Shown: positions 59,160 to 64,000 of the stretch, in pieces
How the letters are laid out: each line of letters opens with the position of its first letter
How positions within the stretch are numbered: the stretch's first letter is position 1
Source: Halopseudomonas sp047631575
GTDB lineage: Bacteria > Pseudomonadota > Gammaproteobacteria > Pseudomonadales > Pseudomonadaceae
Direction: 5' to 3'
Length of the DNA: 64,000 nucleotides
Assembly (NCBI RefSeq): GCF_047631575.1
Contig: NZ_JBLIAB010000004.1
Span: 248,001 to 312,000, forward strand
Translations under genes and position numbers: made by a program
The notes under the pieces: model-generated
The model's database searches: none
Told to the model about the DNA's origin: nothing
What the model saw: the letters and a program-made list of their open reading frames with translations, nothing else

Positions 59160-60554
59160 ATGCAATCCCAACCCGGAGCGGACGCTGCGCCAGTCAGCGT
59201 CCAGGAAGCTGAAGCCTTTTTGGCCGAGCATCCGGAAATCCATTTTATCGACCTTCTGATTGCCGACATGAACGGTATCGTTCGCGGTAAACGGATTGAT
59301 CGCTCAGCACTTATCAAGGCCTATGAAAGAGGTATTGCCCTGCCTGCCTCTATTTTTGCGCTCAATATTCAGGGCACCACTGTCGAAGAAACTGGACTTG
59401 GTCTGGAAATAGGTGATGCGGATCGGATCTGCTTGCCAATTCCCGGTACGTTAAATGTCGAGCCCTGGCAGAAGCGGCCCACCGGTCAGTTGTTGATGAC
59501 CATGTACGAGCTCGACCGCAAAACCCCTTTCTTTGCCGATCCTCGCTATGTGCTGCAGCGGATCGTCAAGCGCTTCAGCGAGCTGGGTCTCAAGCCGGTG
59601 TCTGCCTTTGAGCTCGAGTTCTACCTTATAGATCAAGAGAACATTACTGGCCGTCCGCAGCCGCCACGCTCGCCCATGTCCGGTAAGCGACCCAATTCGG
59701 TTCAAGTCTACTCGATGGATGATCTTGACGAGTACGCCGAGTTTCTCCAGGACGTCATCGAAGCTGCCCACGAACAGGGCATCCCCGCTGACGCTATTGT
59801 TGCGGAATCGGCACCTGGACAGTTTGAGGTCAACCTGCATCACGTGGATGATCCTGTGGTTGCCTGCGACTACAATGTGCTGCTCAAGCGTGTGATCAAG
59901 AGTGTTGCCTATGACCATGAAATGGATACCACCTTCATGGCCAAGCCTTACTATGATCAGGCCGGTAATGGCATGCACGTACACATCAGCCTGGAAGACG
60001 AGCAGGGCAAGAATATTTTTGCGCCCAATGCCGATGGCAGTCTAAGCGAGACTTTACGCTGGGCGGTAGGTGGATTGCTGCAGACATTGCCGGAATATAT
60101 GGCGTTTCTGTGCCCTAACGTGAACTCCTACCGACGCTTCAGTCCGAGCTTCTTTGTACCCTGCGCTGCTACCTGGGGGATCGATAACCGTACCGTTGCT
60201 GTCCGCGTGCCGGGTGGTGAACCCGAAGCAATGCGCATCGAACATCGACTGGCGGGCGCTGATGCCAACCCTTATCTGCTCATGGCTGCGCTGCTGTCGG
60301 CCATTCATTACGGCATCAGTAACAAGATTGAGCCGCCGGAAATGACCGAAGGTAATGCCTATGATCAGCACGAGGCCTCTTTGCCCACCAACCTGCGCGA
60401 TGCGCTGCGGTTGCTGGAAACATCCGAGGTCATGAAGGAGTACATCGGCGAGGAATATCTCGACGTCTTTGTCCTGTGTAAAGAAAGCGAGCAAGAGGAG
60501 TTCGAGAGAACCATCTCTGATCTCGAATATATGTGGTATCTGCACACGGTGTAG
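59160..60554 (+). CDS. spuI: Gamma-glutamylpolyamine synthetase SpuI (glutamine-synthetase family)
   Basis: 464-residue glutamine-synthetase-family enzyme, divergent from the spu operon as in P. aeruginosa. PGQFEVNLHHVDDP and GNGMHVHISLED carry the metal ligands, and GIDNRTVAVRVPGG the arginine-containing catalytic loop. An extra N-terminal segment (about 20 residues) distinguishes it from SpuB. AGGTGA precedes the ATG. The pair SpuB/SpuI probably differ in polyamine preference. It ends with an intrinsic terminator. Confidence 0.88.
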   Translation: MQSQPGADAAPVSVQEAEAFLAEHPEIHFIDLLIADMNGIVRGKRIDRSALIKAYERGIALPASIFALNIQGTTVEETGLGLEIGDADRICLPIPGTLNVEPWQKRPTGQLLMTMYELDRKTPFFADPRYVLQRIVKRFSELGLKPVSAFELEFYLIDQENITGRPQPPRSPMSGKRPNSVQVYSMDDLDEYAEFLQDVIEAAHEQGIPADAIVAESAPGQFEVNLHHVDDPVVACDYNVLLKRVIKSVAYDHEMDTTFMAKPYYDQAGNGMHVHISLEDEQGKNIFAPNADGSLSETLRWAVGGLLQTLPEYMAFLCPNVNSYRRFSPSFFVPCAATWGIDNRTVAVRVPGGEPEAMRIEHRLAGADANPYLLMAALLSAIHYGISNKIEPPEMTEGNAYDQHEASLPTNLRDALRLLETSEVMKEYIGEEYLDVFVLCKESEQEEFERTISDLEYMWYLHTV

Positions 60555-60575
60555 TGCGCCTTCAGGTTGCACACT

Positions 60576-60605
60576 AATCCCGCCCTCGAGGCGGGATTGG
60601 TTTTT
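60576..60605 (+). terminator. Intrinsic terminator of spuI
   Basis: AATCCCGCC (60576-60584), loop CTCGA, GGCGGGATT (60590-60598), then GGTTTTTC. Nine-bp stem, short loop and T-run 22 bases after the spuI stop. Confidence 0.88.
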
Positions 60606-60729
60606 CTGGCCTACGCTTGAGCGTCGCTGTACTTTCTTCCTAGGGGGCTGATTCAGCCACGGGCGAGGAGCGCTCTGTGCTATCGTCTAGAGCTCCAATA
60701 TCCAAACGCACGCATCCAGGCAAGATACC

Positions 60730-61392
60730 ATGACCCCGGGTAAGCCCCAGCCCAAACGCCGAGCCAGCAGTCAGGAGCGGATCGATCGTATCCTCGATGC
60801 CACGGTGACGCTGCTTGATCAGCGTACGCTGGGCGATATGTCCATCTATGCGATCGCCGCGCAGGCCGACATCCCGCCCTCTTCTGTTTATCATTTCTTT
60901 CCTCAGTTGGCGGACGTGCTCGCCGCCCTGGCGCAGCGGGTTTTCACCGAGCTTGACGCTGTCCTCGGTGAAGCTCCGATGCTGGGCACTGATTGTCTGA
61001 GCTGGACTGTTCTGGTCGAGCAGGTGGAAGAACGCTTTCAGCAGTACTATCAATCCCATCCGGCTGCGCGCGAACTCCTACTGGGCGCCCACGAGCTAGT
61101 CGGTATCCGGCAGGCAGATCGACAGCATGACAGCCTGCTCGGGTACAGCCTGCGTGCCTATCTCGAACGGTATTATCAATTGCCGGCATTACCACAGGAC
61201 GTGGATATTTTCACATTGGCGATGCAGGCAGCAGACAAGTTACTGGCGATTGATCATCAGCAACATGGGCAATTGACCGCCCCCATGCGCCGCGAAGCAA
61301 AACGCATGATGGTGGCTTACCTGGGTCTGTATTTGCCGCCGGTGTTGCCACGTATTGCTGAGTCGGAGGGTATCGATGGGGCTGATTGCTAA
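60730..61392 (+). CDS. aguR: TetR-family regulator, probable AguR
   Basis: 220-residue TetR-like repressor. The DNA-binding part is RIDRILDATVTLLDQ followed by YAIAAQADIPPSSVYHFFPQ (about 38-57). The C-terminal ligand domain is all helical. P. aeruginosa AguR, of similar size, represses aguBA and is released by agmatine or N-carbamoylputrescine. Here it lies 0.9 kb upstream of aguB with mtfA between them. Its own start overlaps nothing; its stop overlaps mtfA by 17 bases. The AguR name is inferred from context. Confidence 0.78.
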   Translation: MTPGKPQPKRRASSQERIDRILDATVTLLDQRTLGDMSIYAIAAQADIPPSSVYHFFPQLADVLAALAQRVFTELDAVLGEAPMLGTDCLSWTVLVEQVEERFQQYYQSHPAARELLLGAHELVGIRQADRQHDSLLGYSLRAYLERYYQLPALPQDVDIFTLAMQAADKLLAIDHQQHGQLTAPMRREAKRMMVAYLGLYLPPVLPRIAESEGIDGADC

Positions 61393-62146
61393 TCTGTCTG
61401 AATGGCGAGAGGAGCGTAAGCTAGAAAGTCTTGGTGTGACGGCGCAAGACTGGCAGCGAGCTCTGGGTGATTGGTCGGTTTATCTTCGATACCAACCGTC
61501 CACCCGGATTCGGGTGCAGAAGATGGCGCTGCGACTGCTGTTGCGCAAGGCGTTGATTGGTGCCAAGGGGCTCGAACTGAGCGATCAAATGCGCTTGCGT
61601 ATCGCTGGTATGGCGGTGGTTCCGGTACTGGAGCTGGGTCTTGATTGGTACAGGGGTTGGGAAACACTGGTGATCTACGAAGGCCCCTTCGTGACAGAGC
61701 ATGAGTGGGTCGACGAATATGGCGTTGCTCACTTAGAGCGTAGCGCCCTGTGTGGTGAGGCGTCATCTCGTGGTCCAGTGGTGCTGTCATTTGAGGATGT
61801 CAGATCGGCAGGCGGCGGAAAAGGCCATAATGTTGTGCTGCATGAGCTAGCGCATACACTCGATATGCGCCACGAGGGGGCAAACGGTGCGCCACCGCTG
61901 CATCCGGGCATGGATGCAGCGGCCTGGAAAAGGGATTTTTCTTCGGCCTGGGATGATCTTGAAAGGCGCATTCGGCTGGGTGAATCAAGCCCGGTAGATG
62001 AGTACGCACTGGAGGCTCCGGCCGAATTCTTTGCCGTGCTGACCGAAGCTTTTTTTGAGAAGCCGGCCCCGCTGGCGCGGACGTGGCCCTCTGTATACCA
62101 GCATTTGTGCGACTTCTATCGGCAGGATCCGGGCGTTGATAAATAG
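61376..62146 (+). CDS. mtfA: MtfA-family zinc peptidase (M90)
   Basis: 256-residue M90 metallopeptidase related to MtfA, which in E. coli inactivates the Mlc repressor and so affects glucose uptake. The zinc motif HELAH is at 156-160, and the third ligand is expected in APAEFFAVLTEAFFE. The ATG at 61376 with GGAGGG upstream is preferred; it overlaps the aguR stop by 17 bases, suggesting coupling. Placing MtfA between aguR and aguB is unexpected for the locus and may be coincidental. Confidence 0.85.
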   Translation: MGLIANLSEWREERKLESLGVTAQDWQRALGDWSVYLRYQPSTRIRVQKMALRLLLRKALIGAKGLELSDQMRLRIAGMAVVPVLELGLDWYRGWETLVIYEGPFVTEHEWVDEYGVAHLERSALCGEASSRGPVVLSFEDVRSAGGGKGHNVVLHELAHTLDMRHEGANGAPPLHPGMDAAAWKRDFSSAWDDLERRIRLGESSPVDEYALEAPAEFFAVLTEAFFEKPAPLARTWPSVYQHLCDFYRQDPGVDK

Positions 62147-62154
62147 TCGATTTA

Positions 62155-62214
62155 TATCGGCTTTAATATAAAAAATAAGCAATTCAGGTCAATAAATTAT
62201 TTGTTTAGCCGATA
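62155..62214. promoter_or_regulatory. Inverted repeat upstream of aguB
   Basis: TATCGGCT (62155-62162) and AGCCGATA (62207-62214) are exact inverse copies 44 bases apart in an AT-rich 111-bp gap that must contain the aguBA promoter. This could be a two-site operator for AguR, or chance. It ends 43 bases before the aguB ATG. Confidence 0.4.
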
Positions 62215-62257
62215 AGTATCCGGTATAAAGCCTCGTCAAACCTATCAGGAGATCGCT

Positions 62258-63136
62258 ATGTCACGCCTTGTCAGTGTTGCCGCTACTCAGATGAGCTGTT
62301 CCTGGGACCGTCAGGACAATATCGCCAAAGCCGACAGGCTGGTGCGCGAAGCAGCCGCCAGCGGCGCTCAGATCATCCTGATTCAGGAGTTATTCGAAAC
62401 CCCGTACTTTTGCCAGAAGCCTAACGCTGAATATTTGCAGTTGGCCACCGAGATCGATAAGAATCCGGCCATTGCTCACTTCAAGGCGCTTGCTGCTGAG
62501 CTCGCGGTCGTTTTGCCAATCAGCTTTTTCGAGCTAGCGGGGCGGGCACGTTTCAACAGCGTCGTTATCATCGATGCTGACGGCCGCAATTTGGGTTTGT
62601 ATCGCAAAAGTCATATTCCCGACGGCCCCGGCTACCATGAGAAGTACTATTTCAATCCTGGCGATACGGGCTTCAAGGTCTGGCAAACCCGTTATGCAAA
62701 GATTGGCGTGGGTATTTGCTGGGATCAGTGGTTCCCCGAGTGCGCCCGCAGCATGGCGCTGATGGGCGCAGAAATTCTGTTCTATCCCACTGCGATCGGT
62801 AGTGAACCGCATGACCCGGGTATTACCTCGCGTGATCATTGGCAGCGGGTGCAGCAGGGTCATGCTGGCGCCAACCTGATGCCCCTGGTGGCAAGTAATC
62901 GTATTGGTCGCGAGGATCAGGGCGATTACCACATCACGTTTTATGGCTCTTCGTTCATTGCCGACCAGTTCGGTGAAAAAGTGCAGGAGTTGGATGAAAG
63001 CGAAGAAGGCGTGCTGGTTCAGCAGTTTGATCTGGATCAGCTTGAGCATATTCGCAGCGCCTGGGGCAGCTTTCGCGATCGCCGACCTAACTTGTATGGC
63101 CCGATCAAAACCCTGGATGGTTCACTGGAGTCCTGA
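62258..63136 (+). CDS. aguB: N-carbamoylputrescine amidohydrolase
   Basis: 292-residue nitrilase-superfamily enzyme that converts N-carbamoylputrescine to putrescine, ammonia and carbon dioxide. The catalytic triad is Glu44 (LIQELFETPYF), Lys117 (YRKSHIPDG) and Cys154 (GVGICWDQWFPE). The CAGGAG site precedes the ATG. The stop overlaps the aguA start by one base (TGATG). Putrescine then enters the spu route. Confidence 0.94.
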   Translation: MSRLVSVAATQMSCSWDRQDNIAKADRLVREAAASGAQIILIQELFETPYFCQKPNAEYLQLATEIDKNPAIAHFKALAAELAVVLPISFFELAGRARFNSVVIIDADGRNLGLYRKSHIPDGPGYHEKYYFNPGDTGFKVWQTRYAKIGVGICWDQWFPECARSMALMGAEILFYPTAIGSEPHDPGITSRDHWQRVQQGHAGANLMPLVASNRIGREDQGDYHITFYGSSFIADQFGEKVQELDESEEGVLVQQFDLDQLEHIRSAWGSFRDRRPNLYGPIKTLDGSLES

Positions 63137-64000
63137 TGTATACATTGCATAGCACGCCCCGCGCCGATGGTTACAGTATGCCTGCGGAATGGACCCCGCA
63201 TAGCCAGACCTGGATGGTCTGGCCTGAACGTTCAGACAACTGGCGTCTGGGCGCCAAACCAGCACAGGCCGCATTCGCTGAGGTGGCCAGGACCATCGCA
63301 GGATTCGAGCCGGTGACTGTTTGCGTCTCGGCAGCGCAATACGAGAATGCCAATCTACAGCTAAGTCATCCGGGCATTCGCGTGCTGGAGATGAGTTCTG
63401 ACGATGCCTGGGTACGCGATACCGGCCCCACTTTCGTTACCAATGGACAGGGTGCACTGCGTGGCGTGGATTGGACCTTTAATGCCTGGGGCGGCTTCAG
63501 CGGTGGATTGTACTGGCCCTGGCAGCGTGACGATCAGGTGGCGGACAAGATTCTGGGTATTGAACGCTGCCCGCGTTATCGCACAGAGGGGTTCGTGTTG
63601 GAGGGCGGCGCGATTCATGTGGACGGTGAGGGTACGCTACTCACCACTGAGGAGTGTCTGCTCAACAGCAACCGAAATCCGCATTTGCTACGTGAGGAAA
63701 TCGAAGTAGTACTGGCTGATCATCTGGGTATCAGCAAGGTGATCTGGCTACCCGAAGGCCTTTATAACGATGAGACAGATGGTCACGTTGATAACTTGTG
63801 CTGCTTCGTGCGCCCCGGTGAGGTTCTGCTCGCGTGGACCGACGACGAGACAGATGCTAACTATCCGCGCTGTCAGGCGGCGCTGCGCGTGCTAGAGGCG
63901 AGCCGAGATGCCCAGGGGCGCGAGCTAGTGGTGCACAAGATGCCGCTTCCTGGACCCCTTCACGCCACCGTTGAGGAGTGCGCAGGTGTTGATCGCGTGG
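63136..64000 (+). CDS. aguA: Agmatine deiminase (3' partial)
   Basis: Converts agmatine to N-carbamoylputrescine and ammonia. The first 288 codons are present and run off the right edge; the catalytic cysteine, near the C-terminus, lies outside. The conserved start MPAEWTPHSQTWMVWPER, the SSDDAWVRDTGPTFV aspartates, and EGGAIHVDGEGTLLTTEECL and NDETDGHVDN with catalytic His/Asp are visible. Guanidino-group deiminase fold (pentein). It overlaps aguB by one base. Confidence 0.94.
   Translation, partial: MYTLHSTPRADGYSMPAEWTPHSQTWMVWPERSDNWRLGAKPAQAAFAEVARTIAGFEPVTVCVSAAQYENANLQLSHPGIRVLEMSSDDAWVRDTGPTFVTNGQGALRGVDWTFNAWGGFSGGLYWPWQRDDQVADKILGIERCPRYRTEGFVLEGGAIHVDGEGTLLTTEECLLNSNRNPHLLREEIEVVLADHLGISKVIWLPEGLYNDETDGHVDNLCCFVRPGEVLLAWTDDETDANYPRCQAALRVLEASRDAQGRELVVHKMPLPGPLHATVEECAGVDRV

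Noticed and set aside
1..64000. CRISPR arrays, tRNA or rRNA genes
   Set aside because: No regularly spaced repeats, and no tRNA cloverleaf or rRNA sequence was seen in the short gaps between genes.

Overview
The window is chromosomal DNA of a gammaproteobacterium, almost certainly family Pseudomonadaceae. Family-typical genes point there: SutA, the fatty-acid initiation synthase FabY, a family I.1 lipase with its foldase, class I adenylate cyclase, the lptM-lysA-dapF-xerC neighbourhood, and a complete spu/agu polyamine locus. The moderate GC content and this gene mix would suit a marine or halophilic relative such as Halopseudomonas, but that genus is a guess. I see no rRNA, tRNA, CRISPR array, prophage or insertion sequence.

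Region 1 (2-8433) is a tightly packed plus-strand operon, cut by the left edge. A NitT/TauT-type ABC importer (binding protein, permease, ATPase) encloses a histidine-box membrane desaturase/hydroxylase, two short-chain dehydrogenases, a creatininase, a biuret-hydrolase-like cysteine amidohydrolase, a lactonase-like metallo-beta-lactamase-fold enzyme and a 255-residue protein of unknown family. A truncated EamA permease lies in the middle. The genes mostly overlap by 1 to 8 bases. I read this as an uncharacterised pathway that imports and opens a cyclic amide, ureide or lactone compound. It is the best candidate here for an undescribed system.

Region 2 (8538-20038) is core genome: sutA, then a leftward block of HAD phosphatase, xerC, a DUF484 gene, dapF, lysA and lptM, with cyaY and a DUF1289 gene opposite. 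After these come cyaA, a TIGR02647 gene, a glutathione S-transferase and fabY. Region 3 (20231-29694) is amino-acid and beta-alanine catabolism: cupin, malonate-semialdehyde dehydrogenase and beta-alanine:pyruvate aminotransferase (bau-like), a PqqU/YncD-type TonB receptor, and a MarR regulator beside gabDT. A perfect 22-bp palindrome sits just upstream of gabD.

Region 4 (29697-48620) is envelope and transport: a phospholipase D-like protein, the ydbH-ynbE-ydbL operon, lipase plus foldase separated by a strong hairpin, a GluR0-type ligand-gated potassium channel, nfeD-qmcA, an RND efflux pair, an acyl-CoA ligase, a Ca/Na antiporter and a VC0807 protein. Region 5 (48664-64000) is the polyamine island: a class V aminotransferase, spuHGFEDCBA on the minus strand, and spuI, aguR, mtfA, aguB and aguA (cut by the right edge) on the plus strand. 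Agmatine is converted to putrescine by AguA/AguB, and polyamines enter through SpuDEFGH. They are gamma-glutamylated by SpuB/SpuI, transaminated by SpuC and released as GABA by SpuA. GABA then feeds GabTD, and beta-alanine feeds the bau-like genes, so regions 3 and 5 form one metabolic route.
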